From Arthrobacter sp. PvP023 (GTDB taxonomy: Bacteria; Actinomycetota; Actinomycetes; Actinomycetales; Micrococcaceae), in assembly GCF_017832975.1 (NCBI RefSeq), contig NZ_JAFIBI010000001.1, positions 3,348,001 to 3,412,000 of the forward strand: a stretch of DNA of 64,000 nt. The letters are read 5' to 3'. The notes under the pieces were generated by a model. It searched no databases, was not told the DNA's origin, and worked only from the letters and a program-made list of their open reading frames with translations. Positions within the stretch are counted from its first letter, which is position 1, and every line of letters begins with the position of its first letter. The translations under genes and the position numbers were made by a program. This document shows, one piece after another, positions 56,273 to 64,000 of the stretch.

Positions 56273-56720
56273 ATTCGACGGTCCCGTCGCTGAAGAACTG
56301 TTCCTTCCAGATGGGCACCTGGGCCTTGATCCGGTCAACGAGCTCCGAGCACACCTCGAAGGCCTGGCCGCGGTGCGAGGCGGACACGGCGCAGACCAGG
56401 GCGGGGTCGCCGATTTCCAGCATTCCCACCCGGTGCGCGGCCCAGATCCGCACTGTTTCGCCGCCGTCGCCCGCATGTTCGGCGACGAGCCGGGCGACGA
56501 CGTCGGCCATCACCTGGTGGGCGGTGGGATGTGCACTGTAGCTGAGCCGCTCAACAGGCTTGCCGCCGTCGTGGTTCCTGACCACGCCGCTGAAGCTGAC
56601 GACGGCGCCGGCCGTGTCGGATTCCACAGCGGCGATAGCCTGCGCCACGGAAATAGGCTCCGCGCTCAGCACGGCATTCACGATCTCGAATCCGGATTCA
56701 GTGGCCTTGTCAGTGCTCAT
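56253..56720 (-). CDS. moaE: Molybdopterin synthase catalytic subunit
   Basis: Large subunit that, with thiocarboxylated MoaD, puts two sulfurs into cPMP. The 155-aa protein has AVVSFSGVVRNHDGGKPV, the phosphate-binding arginine region AAHRVGMLEIGDPALVCAVSASHR, and the catalytic lysines in VPIWKEQFF. Its start overlaps the mog end by 11 bp. MoaD is encoded at the other end of the block. Confidence 0.95.
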   Translation of the reverse strand: MSTDKATESGFEIVNAVLSAEPISVAQAIAAVESDTAGAVVSFSGVVRNHDGGKPVERLSYSAHPTAHQVMADVVARLVAEHAGDGGETVRIWAAHRVGMLEIGDPALVCAVSASHRGQAFEVCSELVDRIKAQVPIWKEQFFSDGTVEWVGAGA

Positions 56721-57234
56721 GGCTGCCTTCCAACTGGTCGCAAAGGTGGCTGATGACCGGATCCAGCACGCTCAGACCGTCCATGACGCCCTTGGGTGAT
56801 CCGGGAAGATTGACAATGAAAGTGCGTCCGGCCGCGCCTGCGTGTCCGCGGCTCAGCATGGCCATGGGAGTCTTGGCCAGCCCGGCCTGCCTGATTCCTT
56901 CCATGATCCCCGGTATTTCGCGGTCCAGCAGCGGAACCGTCATCTCCGGGGTCAGGTCATCCGGGCTCAGGCCGGTGCCGCCGCTGGTGATGATCACGGC
57001 GGGCTGCTGTGTCAGCAGGGCGCGAAGCGCGGCGCCCACGGGTTCGCCGTCGGGCACCACCATCGCAGGGAATGTCTCGAAGCCGTGCTCGGTCAGCCAA
57101 TCGGTGATGACCGATCCGGTTTCGTCGCGGTAGATGCCCGCCGCCGCCCGGTTGGAGGCAATCACGACGCCGGCCTTCCGGCCGGTGGCCTCCCCGTGGC
57201 GGTGCGGTTCGGGCTGCTGTCCGAAGGTGCTCAT
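56710..57234 (-). CDS. mog: Molybdopterin adenylyltransferase, MogA/MoaB type
   Basis: Activates molybdopterin with ATP before metal insertion. The 174-aa protein has [20 protein letters not shown], the MPT-binding turn [18 protein letters not shown] and [13 protein letters not shown]. The ATG at 57234 overlaps the moaC stop as ATGA; the upstream frame lies inside moaC and was rejected. The next step is carried out by MoeA in the same operon. Confidence 0.94.
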   Translation of the reverse strand: MSTFGQQPEPHRHGEATGRKAGVVIASNRAAAGIYRDETGSVITDWLTEHGFETFPAMVVPDGEPVGAALRALLTQQPAVIITSGGTGLSPDDLTPEMTVPLLDREIPGIMEGIRQAGLAKTPMAMLSRGHAGAAGRTFIVNLPGSPKGVMDGLSVLDPVISHLCDQLEGSHEH

Positions 57235-57725
57235 GCTGTCCAGTCCCCGCTCTTGCCGCCGCTTTTGGCCAGCACCCTGATGTCTGTCAATACGGCATGC
57301 TTGTCGACTGCCTTGATCATGTCGTACACGCTGAGGGCCGCGACCGACGCCGCGGTGAGCGCTTCCATTTCGACGCCGGTCACGCCGCGGGTCTTGACGG
57401 TTGCCAGGACCGCAACGGCATCCACGCCCAGTTCGAAGTCGACAGTGACTTTGGAGATGGGCAGCGGGTGGCACAGCGGGATGAGCTCGGGAGTCTTCTT
57501 CGCTGCCATGATTCCTGCGACGCGGGCAACCGCCAGCGCGTCACCCTTCGGCAGGTCGCCCGCGCCCAGGAGGGCGAGTACCTCCGCGGTGGTGCGGACC
57601 GTGGCGGTGGCTGTGGCCTCCCGCGTGGTCTCGGCCTTGCCGGAAACATCAACCATCTGCGCTGTCCCGTCCCGGCGCAGATGCGTCAGCCCGGCAGCGT
57701 TGTCTTCATTGTTCACAGCGTCCAT
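57231..57725 (-). CDS. moaC: Cyclic pyranopterin monophosphate synthase
   Basis: Works after MoaA to make cPMP from the GTP-derived intermediate. The 164-aa protein shows [17 protein letters not shown], the active-site [12 protein letters not shown] and [23 protein letters not shown], then the lysine pair near [10 protein letters not shown]. Its start overlaps the moeA end by 13 bp. Confidence 0.96.
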   Translation of the reverse strand: MDAVNNEDNAAGLTHLRRDGTAQMVDVSGKAETTREATATATVRTTAEVLALLGAGDLPKGDALAVARVAGIMAAKKTPELIPLCHPLPISKVTVDFELGVDAVAVLATVKTRGVTGVEMEALTAASVAALSVYDMIKAVDKHAVLTDIRVLAKSGGKSGDWTA

Positions 57726-58969
57726 ACTTCCACTTCTGCGCCCGCGGCGAGCGCAGAAGTCCCCACCGGGACATGGATCAGGGCGTTGGAATTGGCCAAG
57801 GCATGGATCAGGTGCGAGCCTGCGCCTCCTTCGAGCCGGACCGAGCCGTCCGGAAGGAGCGTGCCGCGCCGGAGCTGGTGCTTCCCCTCGGGTGACTCCA
57901 GCGGTGCCGCCAGCCTGGCCAGGATTGCCGGCCGCGGGGCCGGTGCGCCGAACAACGAGCTGAGGACAGGGCGCAGGAACATTTCGAAGGAGACCAGGCA
58001 GCTGACCGGGTTACCCGGGAAACCCACGAACGGGACACCGTCGAACCGCCCGATCCCCTGGGGCCCGCCGGGCTGCATGGCCACGTGCAGGAATTCCACG
58101 TCCTGTCCCGCGGCTGCCTGCCTGACCACCTCGTAGGCTCCTTTGCTGACACCGCCCGTGGTGACGATCAGGTCCACGTGCGGGGCGTGCCTCCTCAGCA
58201 TGGCCGTCAGCTCGTCCGGACTGTCCGTTGAGATCGCAGCCCGCAGGACATCCAGCCCGGCCTGGCGCATGGCGGCTTCGAGGAGCGTGCCGTTGGCGTC
58301 GTAGATCTTGCCGGGTTCCAGCGGGCTGCCAGGCTCCACCACTTCGTCGCCCGTGGTGGCGAGGAGCACCTTCAGCTTCCGGTGCACCGTAACCTGCGTG
58401 ATGCCCAGCGCCGCCAGCAGCCCCAGCTGGCCCGGGCCCAGGAACGTTCCGGCGGCGAGCGCCAGCTCCCCGGCCCGGATGTCGCTGCCCGCATTGCGGA
58501 CGTATGTGCCTGGGTCCGTTACCGGCAGCCGGACCGTGGCCGCCGCTCCGGGTTCCGGAAAGGAGTCCGGAACCGCCTTTTCAACGGGTACGACGGCGTC
58601 GGCTCCGGCAGGAATCATGGCTCCGGTCATGATCGGCGCGGCCGTGCCCGGTTCCAGCTCCGCAGCAGTGGCACCGGCCGGGATGGGCGCCACCACTTTC
58701 AGGTCCGTCCCGCCGTCGGGAATGTCTTGGCTGCGGACGGCGAAGCCGTCCATTTGGGAGTTCGCAAAGGGCGGCAGGTCCAGGGGCGCGGCGATATCCG
58801 CTGCGAGCCCGCGTCCCAGCGCCGCCTGGAGCGGTAACTCTTCGGTACGCCCGGGACCGCTGAAGTCCGCCAGGAGCTCTCGTACCGCCTCGCGGTGGGC
58901 CTCCACGGTGCGGGCCTGGTGGCCGTGCCCTGTGGCGGTGTGACCATGGCTGTTGTCGGTGCGGTGCAT
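57713..58969 (-). CDS. moeA: Molybdopterin molybdenumtransferase
   Basis: Inserts molybdate into adenylated molybdopterin. The 418-aa protein has [48 protein letters not shown] and the C-terminal domain with [21 protein letters not shown]. The N-terminus carries a His-rich stretch, [20 protein letters not shown], absent from the family core. It follows the sulfite-oxidase-like gene by 60 nt and overlaps moaC. Confidence 0.95.
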   Translation of the reverse strand: MHRTDNSHGHTATGHGHQARTVEAHREAVRELLADFSGPGRTEELPLQAALGRGLAADIAAPLDLPPFANSQMDGFAVRSQDIPDGGTDLKVVAPIPAGATAAELEPGTAAPIMTGAMIPAGADAVVPVEKAVPDSFPEPGAAATVRLPVTDPGTYVRNAGSDIRAGELALAAGTFLGPGQLGLLAALGITQVTVHRKLKVLLATTGDEVVEPGSPLEPGKIYDANGTLLEAAMRQAGLDVLRAAISTDSPDELTAMLRRHAPHVDLIVTTGGVSKGAYEVVRQAAAGQDVEFLHVAMQPGGPQGIGRFDGVPFVGFPGNPVSCLVSFEMFLRPVLSSLFGAPAPRPAILARLAAPLESPEGKHQLRRGTLLPDGSVRLEGGAGSHLIHALANSNALIHVPVGTSALAAGAEVEVWTL

Positions 58970-59029
58970 ACGTTCCTTACCTGGGTCCTGGCGTGCTCGG
59001 ATGCCGGGCGTACCGGGCCCGCCGGCCCG

Positions 59030-60634
59030 CTACGGCGTCACGTCAACTCTAATGGTGTGGAATCCGGTGGCGCCGTCCGGGGCGACCCTGGACGGCTTTT
59101 CAATCTGCGGCACACCGTTGAGGTCCGTGGCCCGGACCTGGATCTCATACTGCCCGGGCGTGAGGGGCAGTGAGAGCTGCCATTGGTACCAGGTGTCCCA
59201 GGAAATGCCGGGTGCAAGTTCCGCCGCCTGCCAGCGGCCGCGATTAACGCGGAGTTCCACTGTGCCTATTCCGGTGTGCTGGGCCCACGCGACACCGCCG
59301 AACGCCACCGTTCCGGCACGCACCGGGCGGCCGGTGCGCGGGACGTCGATGCGTGAGGACGTCTTGATGGGTCCGCGCTCGCTCCAGCCGCGGGGGGTCC
59401 AGTACCCGGCGTCGTCGGCGAACCGGGTCACTTTTAGTTCCGTGAGCCATTTGGTGGCAGAAACGTAGCCGAACAGGCCGGGCACAATGAGCCGCACCGG
59501 GAAGCCGTGCTCCAGCGGCAACGGTTCGCCGTTCATGCCGACGGCGAGCAGGGCGTCCCGTGTGTCCGTCAACGCTTCCAGGGGTGTGCCGGCCGTCCAG
59601 CCGTCACTGCTGCGGGACAGCACCATGTCCGCACCGCCCTGCGGCCCGGCCATGGCCAGCAGCTCCCGGACCGGCCAGCCCAGCCACAGCGCGTTGCCGA
59701 TGAGGTCCCCGCCCACTTCATTGGAGACGCAGGCGATGGTGATGTGGCGTTCGGTCATGGGCTTCGACAGCAGCGTGGCGAAGTCGAGCTCGATGTCCCG
59801 TTCCACCATGCCCGTGACCTTGAGGACCCAGCTGTCCGGATCCACCGCCGGAACGGTGAGGGCCGTGTCGATCCGGTAGAAGTCCCGGTTGGGCGTGACC
59901 AGCGGACTGATGCCGTCAAGCCTCAGCTCAGCTCCGGCCGGAACCGGCGGGACCGGGGATGCCGGGGACGGCAAGGCAAGTTTGCTCCGGAATTCGCTGA
60001 CGCCGGCCGCGGCGCCGCGCAGGACAACAGCAAGCGCGCCTCCAAGGATCGCGACGACGGCGGAGCCGCCCAGTGCCTGCATGAACCGGCGCCGGGCCGG
60101 TCCGGCCGCCGCGGCTGCCGGGCCCCCGTCGCGGAGGCGTGACATCAGCCAGCGCAGAACCAGGATTCCGGTTCCGGCCGCAAGCAGGGGCAGCGCAATG
60201 GCGCTGCCGCTTGCCTGTTCCCGGCCAAGGACCGCTGCCAGGCCCGCCACGCCAAATAGGGCGATGACTGCAAACCCTGCTAAGCGGCGCCGCCACTCCA
60301 GGAGGCCGGCTAGCGCAGCGAGGGCGGCTATGGCCAGTCCCATGCCGACGAGCAGCGCCAGCTTGTCCGCCGTGCCGAACACTGAGACGGCCCAGTCCTT
60401 CACGGCCGGAGGTACGGCATCGATCACTGCACCGCCAACGCCGGTCAAGGGCGAAAGTGAGGGGCTCACGAGGGCGGCGGCGAGTTCGCCGGCCACCACG
60501 CCGACGGCCACGGCGACAACGCCTGCGGCCGCTGCCCGCCGGCCGGCGGCGGCGGTGGCCGCGCCGGGGACGGCGGCAGGAACAGCGTCGGGAGGCATTC
60601 TCGCGGATCCCCTTCCCTGCGGATCAGTGTCCAC
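59030..60634 (-). CDS. Membrane-bound sulfite-oxidase-fold molybdoenzyme
   Basis: A 534-aa protein: an N-terminal half with about five membrane helices, a basic segment ARRRFMQALGGSAVVAILGG like a twin-arginine anchor, then a sulfite-oxidase domain (about 230-400) and an Ig-like Mo-oxidoreductase dimerisation domain. The molybdenum cysteine is about Cys302 in ITIACVSNEVGGDLIGNALWLGWPV. No heme domain is visible. Substrate unknown; related enzymes act on sulfite or, as in MsrP, on sulfoxides. GTG at 60634 overlaps the kinase stop; ATG 60598, with AAGGGGA 9 nt upstream, is an alternative. Confidence 0.88.
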   Translation of the reverse strand: MDTDPQGRGSARMPPDAVPAAVPGAATAAAGRRAAAAGVVAVAVGVVAGELAAALVSPSLSPLTGVGGAVIDAVPPAVKDWAVSVFGTADKLALLVGMGLAIAALAALAGLLEWRRRLAGFAVIALFGVAGLAAVLGREQASGSAIALPLLAAGTGILVLRWLMSRLRDGGPAAAAAGPARRRFMQALGGSAVVAILGGALAVVLRGAAAGVSEFRSKLALPSPASPVPPVPAGAELRLDGISPLVTPNRDFYRIDTALTVPAVDPDSWVLKVTGMVERDIELDFATLLSKPMTERHITIACVSNEVGGDLIGNALWLGWPVRELLAMAGPQGGADMVLSRSSDGWTAGTPLEALTDTRDALLAVGMNGEPLPLEHGFPVRLIVPGLFGYVSATKWLTELKVTRFADDAGYWTPRGWSERGPIKTSSRIDVPRTGRPVRAGTVAFGGVAWAQHTGIGTVELRVNRGRWQAAELAPGISWDTWYQWQLSLPLTPGQYEIQVRATDLNGVPQIEKPSRVAPDGATGFHTIRVDVTP

Positions 60635-61865
60635 GGCGCACCTTCGCTTCCGTCATGTCCTGGCTTCCGGTTGAACTCCGTCGCGGGGCGTCCGACGGGT
60701 GCGCCCGGTCCGGGGCGGGCAGGCGCAGCGAGAACCGGCAGCCGCCGTCGACATTTTCCACCGTCACGCTGCCCTCGTGGGCGCGGATGATTCCGGCCAC
60801 CATGCTGAGCCCGATCCCGGCGCCGCTGTAGCCCGCGGCTTCCGGTTCCGGTCCGGTGATACCCGTGCCGCCGGAGCGGCTGCGCGAGGGATTCTTCTGC
60901 CATCCGGTGTCGAAGAGGCGGGGTATGTCCTCCGGTGCAATTCCGCCGCAGCGGTCCGTCACCGAAACCACCGCATCGTCCCCGTCCCTGGTGACTTCAA
61001 CGGTCACGCCGGAGCCGGGCTGGCTGTACAAAATGGCATTCAGCACCACGTTGCGGACCGCCCGCCCCAGGGAGGGGCCGTCCGCGAGGGCCAGGCACTC
61101 CCGCACCCCGCCGCCGTCGAGCCTTATCTTCCGGCGGGTGGCGAGCGGTGCGAGGTCCGCGATCGCGTCGCTGGCGAGGTCGTAGAGATCCAGCGGTTCG
61201 GCCTTGAGCCGCAGGGTGCCTGCCTGGATCTTGGAGAGCTCCAGGAGATCATTGACCATGATGGCCATCTGGTCTGTCTGGCTGATGATTTTGCGGTAGT
61301 AGCCGCTGACGTCGTCGGCCATTCCGTCTTCAAGCGCTTCGGCCATCGCGCGCATGCTGGCCAGCGGCGTGCGAAGGTCGTGCGAAATCCAGCTGACGAG
61401 TTCGCGGCGGGAGTTCTCGACGGCGGCCTCCCGCTCCCGGGATTCAGCCAGCCTGCGGCTGCTGCGTTCCAGTTCGTCCGCCAGTTCCGAGAGCTCGGAA
61501 CTCATGAGCGGCGCCGGCAGGCCCGGGTGCTCGCCGCGTCCAATGCTCCTTGCGGCAGCTGCGAGGAGTTTGGCGTTGCGCGACACGCGCGCCCCGAGGA
61601 CCAGTGAGATGGCCACGGCCACCGCGGATGCGATGGCCAGGACGTACCACATGACCTCCAGGTCCCGGGCGGAAATAACCATCGCATTGAAGGCGCTCAC
61701 CATGCCTGCGGTCAGGACCGCAACGGTGGACAGCACCACCACGCAGATCTGGACGGCGATGGACGTCCTGCGAAGTGGTCTGAGCAGCAGCAGCGATGCG
61801 GCTCCAATGACCACGGCCCAGAGCAGCGCCCAGGCCACGATGGCGAGAAGTTCAGCTGTTTGCAC
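60624..61865 (-). CDS. Two-component sensor histidine kinase
   Basis: A 413-aa membrane kinase. Three membrane helices (about 5-28, 38-60, 72-92) leave very short outside loops, so it may sense within the membrane. A HAMP-like segment follows, then the phosphoacceptor His162 in WISHDLRTPLASM, and ATPase motifs NVVLNAILYSQ, DRCGGIAPEDI and SGAGIGLSMVAGII. It overlaps the regulator end by 14 bp and the molybdoenzyme start by 11 bp, which ties the pair to that enzyme. Confidence 0.93.
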   Translation of the reverse strand: MQTAELLAIVAWALLWAVVIGAASLLLLRPLRRTSIAVQICVVVLSTVAVLTAGMVSAFNAMVISARDLEVMWYVLAIASAVAVAISLVLGARVSRNAKLLAAAARSIGRGEHPGLPAPLMSSELSELADELERSSRRLAESREREAAVENSRRELVSWISHDLRTPLASMRAMAEALEDGMADDVSGYYRKIISQTDQMAIMVNDLLELSKIQAGTLRLKAEPLDLYDLASDAIADLAPLATRRKIRLDGGGVRECLALADGPSLGRAVRNVVLNAILYSQPGSGVTVEVTRDGDDAVVSVTDRCGGIAPEDIPRLFDTGWQKNPSRSRSGGTGITGPEPEAAGYSGAGIGLSMVAGIIRAHEGSVTVENVDGGCRFSLRLPAPDRAHPSDAPRRSSTGSQDMTEAKVRRGH

Positions 61866-62595
61866 CGGAGGCTCCGTCCGGAGTGTCCAGCCGGTAGCCC
61901 ACGCCCCACACCGTCTTCAGGAGGGCGGGCCGGGTGGGATCCGCCTCGATCTTTTCGCGCAACCGGCGGACGTGAACGGTGACCGTGGAGAGGTCCCCGA
62001 AGTCCCAGCCCCACACGGCCTTGATGAGTTCCTCCCGGCTGAACACCTGGTTGGGGCGGCGCAGCAGGAAAGCCAGCAGGTCGAACTCCCGGATGGTCAG
62101 CGCGAGCGGTGTTCCGTGATGCGTCACGGTCCGGGCGGCAGGGTTGAGCTCAAACCCGGCAACCTCGACAGCAGGATCGGGGCTGAATTCCTGCACGCTG
62201 CGGCGCAGGACAGAGCGCACCCGGAGCACCAGTTCGCGGGGCGAGAAAGGCTTGGTGATGTAATCGTCCGCGCCGACCTCCAGCCCCAGGATCCTGTCAT
62301 CCTCCGTCCCCAGGGCCGTCAGCATGATGACGGGGACGCTCGTCGTCTGGCGGAGCCTGCGGCACACTTCCACGCCGTCCAGGCCGGGCAGCATGCGGTC
62401 CAGCAGAACAAGGTCGGGGTGCCGGTCCGCGGCGAGGCGCAGGGCCGTGAACCCGTCCCCGGCGAGGTCCACCTGGAAGCCCGCCTGCACAAGGTAGTCA
62501 CGGACCACGCCGGCGATGGTCTGTTCGTCTTCGACGAGGAGTATTCGCCGGTTTCCGACTGTGGCCTGGGCCGGTGCCGGCTGGGACTTGTTCAC
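61852..62595 (-). CDS. OmpR/PhoB-type response regulator
   Basis: A 247-aa regulator with a receiver domain (RRILLVEDEQTIAG; phospho-Asp66 in DLVLLDRMLPGLDG; Lys in TKPFSPRELVLR) and a winged helix ending STVTVHVRRLREKIEADP and VWGVGYRLD. The GTG at 62595 is used because TATGCT lies exactly 6 nt upstream; the long open frame before it is the divergent promoter and moaA antisense. It is the first gene of a probable seven-gene operon running to moaE. Confidence 0.93.
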   Translation of the reverse strand: MNKSQPAPAQATVGNRRILLVEDEQTIAGVVRDYLVQAGFQVDLAGDGFTALRLAADRHPDLVLLDRMLPGLDGVEVCRRLRQTTSVPVIMLTALGTEDDRILGLEVGADDYITKPFSPRELVLRVRSVLRRSVQEFSPDPAVEVAGFELNPAARTVTHHGTPLALTIREFDLLAFLLRRPNQVFSREELIKAVWGWDFGDLSTVTVHVRRLREKIEADPTRPALLKTVWGVGYRLDTPDGASGANS

Positions 62596-62601
62596 TCCTC
62601 C

Positions 62602-62607
62602 AGCATA
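62602..62607 (-). promoter_or_regulatory. -10 element of the response regulator (leaderless)
   Basis: Minus-strand TATGCT, 6 nt before the GTG at 62595. Confidence 0.55.
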
Positions 62608-62715
62608 GGTTCGGGGCCTGGGTGTGGCGCGGCTTTGCCGCCCGCTGTGGCGATCCGTAGGGATTCCGTAAGATCCGCGGATGTCATGGGCGTGATGGTT
62701 GACCCCAAGGTGGCG

Positions 62716-62721
62716 TAGCCT
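62716..62721 (+). promoter_or_regulatory. -10 element of moaA (leaderless)
   Basis: TAGCCT, 6 nt before the ATG at 62728; there is no ribosome-binding site. Confidence 0.55.
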
Positions 62722-62727
62722 GAATTC

Positions 62728-63858
62728 ATGAGTGTTCAGCTTGGTATGCCGCAACCCCGGGAGGGCGCAGGTTCCGACCCGCGAGTGCCGTCGCTGCCGT
62801 CGCGCCCGGAGGGCATGCCCGCGGGCCTCATGGACCGGTACGGACGCCGCGCCACAGACATGAGGTTGTCCCTGACGGACAAGTGCAACCTGCGCTGCAC
62901 GTACTGCATGCCGGCCGAAGGCCTCGAATGGCTGGCCAAGCAGGCCGTGATGTCCGCCGAGGAAATCGTCAGAATAGTTCGGATCGGCGTCGACATGCTG
63001 GGGGTGCGCGAGCTGCGCCTCACCGGCGGCGAGCCCCTGGTCCGGGCCGACCTCCTGGACATTATCTCCGCCTTGCGCCAGGCGCACCCGGAGCTGCCGA
63101 TCTCCATGACCACCAACGCGGTGGGGCTGGATAAGAAGGCGGCCGGGCTAAAGGCTGCCGGCCTTTCCCGGATCAACGTTTCGCTGGATTCCCTGCACGA
63201 GGAGACTTTCACCAAGCTGACCCGGAGGCCTTTCCTGGACAAGGTATTGGCCGGCGTGGACGCCGCGTGGGCCGCCGGGCTTGGTCCCGTGAAGCTCAAC
63301 GCCGTCCTGATGCGCGGAATCAACGACGCCGAGTCCCCGTCGCTGCTGGCGTGGGCCCTGGACCGCGGCTACGAACTCCGCTTCATTGAGCAGATGCCGC
63401 TCGACGCCGACCACGGCTGGACCCGCCGGAACATGATCACCGCGGCCGAGATCCGCGAACTCCTGTCCGTCGACTACGTGCTCAGCGCCGATCCAAGGGA
63501 CCGTGACGGTGCACCGGCCGAACGCTTCGAAGTACGCCGCAGGGCCCCGGGTTCCGCCGAGGCCGCCGGCCCCGTGCTGGGAACAGTGGGAATCATCGCC
63601 TCCGTCACCGAACCGTTCTGTTCGGACTGCCGCCGCACCCGGATCACGGCTGAGGGCAAGATCATGAGCTGCCTGTTCTCACGCGAGGAAGTCGATCTCC
63701 TGGGGCTGCTGCGCGAAGGCGCCACGGATGAGCAGCTCGCTGGGCGCTGGCAGGACGCCATGTGGATCAAGCCGAAAGCCCACGGCATGGACCACGTCGG
63801 TTTGGACGCTCCGGACTTCGTCCAGCCGGACCGCAGCATGAGCGCCATCGGAGGCTGA
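62728..63858 (+). CDS. moaA: GTP 3',8-cyclase
   Basis: Radical SAM enzyme that starts molybdenum-cofactor synthesis from GTP. The 376-aa protein has the N-terminal cluster DKCNLRCTYCMPAEG (Cys53, 57, 60), the SAM motif LTGGEPLVRADL, and the second cluster in EPFCSDCRRTRITAEGKIMSC. It ends with the double-Gly tail SAIGG. It is divergent from the regulator of the Moco operon and is followed by moaD after 4 nt. Confidence 0.96.
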   Translation: MSVQLGMPQPREGAGSDPRVPSLPSRPEGMPAGLMDRYGRRATDMRLSLTDKCNLRCTYCMPAEGLEWLAKQAVMSAEEIVRIVRIGVDMLGVRELRLTGGEPLVRADLLDIISALRQAHPELPISMTTNAVGLDKKAAGLKAAGLSRINVSLDSLHEETFTKLTRRPFLDKVLAGVDAAWAAGLGPVKLNAVLMRGINDAESPSLLAWALDRGYELRFIEQMPLDADHGWTRRNMITAAEIRELLSVDYVLSADPRDRDGAPAERFEVRRRAPGSAEAAGPVLGTVGIIASVTEPFCSDCRRTRITAEGKIMSCLFSREEVDLLGLLREGATDEQLAGRWQDAMWIKPKAHGMDHVGLDAPDFVQPDRSMSAIGG

Positions 63859-63862
63859 AGCA

Positions 63863-64000
63863 TTGAACGTACGTTATTTCGCTGCCGCGCGCGCTGCGGC
63901 AGGGGTGGACGAGGAAAAGTTCGAACTGACCGACGGCGCCACCCTGGAGGAACTGTTGAGCGCCGTGCTCGACGCCGACCGCCCGGTGCCGCCCGCCGGT
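63863..64000 (+). CDS. moaD: Molybdopterin synthase sulfur-carrier subunit, cut by window edge
   Basis: Ubiquitin-like sulfur carrier that works with MoaE. The frame from TTG at 63863 reads MNVRYFAAARAAAGVDEEKF and ELTDGATLEELLSAVL, typical of MoaD. GGAGG at 63850-63854 lies 8 nt before the TTG, which supports this unusual start. Only the first 46 codons are in the window; the C-terminal Gly-Gly is beyond it. Confidence 0.85.
   Translation, partial: MNVRYFAAARAAAGVDEEKFELTDGATLEELLSAVLDADRPVPPAG

Overview
The window is about 64 kb of chromosome from a high-GC Gram-positive bacterium, almost certainly a member of the Micrococcaceae close to Arthrobacter or Pseudarthrobacter. The main evidence is gene content and order: lexA divergent from a LysM gene, recA-recX-miaB-miaA-dapF, DUF3046 next to recA, ftsK-pgsA-cinA-clgR, a PriA-type histidine isomerase, and DUF1844 divergent from infC. 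GC-rich codon use and many promoters consistent with leaderless transcripts agree. There is no phage, IS element, CRISPR array, rRNA or tRNA. I read this as core chromosome with a few accessory islands.

Layout. 1-4320: arginine operon argC-argJ-argB-argD (leftward, argD cut by the window edge) with ArgR-type boxes upstream. 4364-6619: a fatty-acid desaturase and a quinone oxidoreductase. 6736-12875: a compact candidate natural-product locus made of a Pls/PosA-type single-module NRPS, an M1 metallopeptidase, and a convergent Sfp-type phosphopantetheinyl transferase that sits behind pheS-pheT (to 16517). 16800-23126: an HExxH protein, a SIMPL protein, Pcp, a LexA-boxed radical SAM protein, a Nudix hydrolase, MFS and CDF transporters, and a GlsB-type membrane protein. 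23219-26904: trmH, then infC-rpmI-rplT with an AUU start and an attenuator-like leader, then DUF1844. 27053-32908: an MFS exporter, an SseB-type protein, and hisC-hisB-hisH-(52-aa membrane protein)-priA. 33009-38746: LysM gene, lexA, dinG, hflX and a long hflX leader. 38747-46677: methyltransferase, dapF, miaA, miaB, recX, recA, DUF3046, MarR, clgR, cinA. 46674-56178: pgsA, ftsK, rnj, dapA, a DUF222-like SOS gene, an acyltransferase-like membrane protein, a TPR-like protein, dapB. 56253-64000: molybdenum-cofactor genes moaE, mog, moaC, moeA, moaA and moaD (cut), with a sulfite-oxidase-like molybdoenzyme and a two-component system in the same block.

Three regulatory themes link the genes. (1) SOS: six LexA-type boxes precede recA, lexA/LysM, a radical SAM gene and a DUF222-like gene. 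(2) Leaderless starts: at fifteen genes a TANNNT hexamer lies exactly 6 or 7 nt before ATG or GTG. (3) Long or special leaders at infC and hflX.

The best candidate for an undescribed system is the Pls-like synthetase with its peptidase and PPTase (6736-12875). Its A-T-(TM2-beta-helix)x3 layout and its size match epsilon-poly-L-lysine synthetase, so it may make a cationic isopeptide polymer not obvious in this genus. All functional statements are read from sequence by eye; no database search was run.
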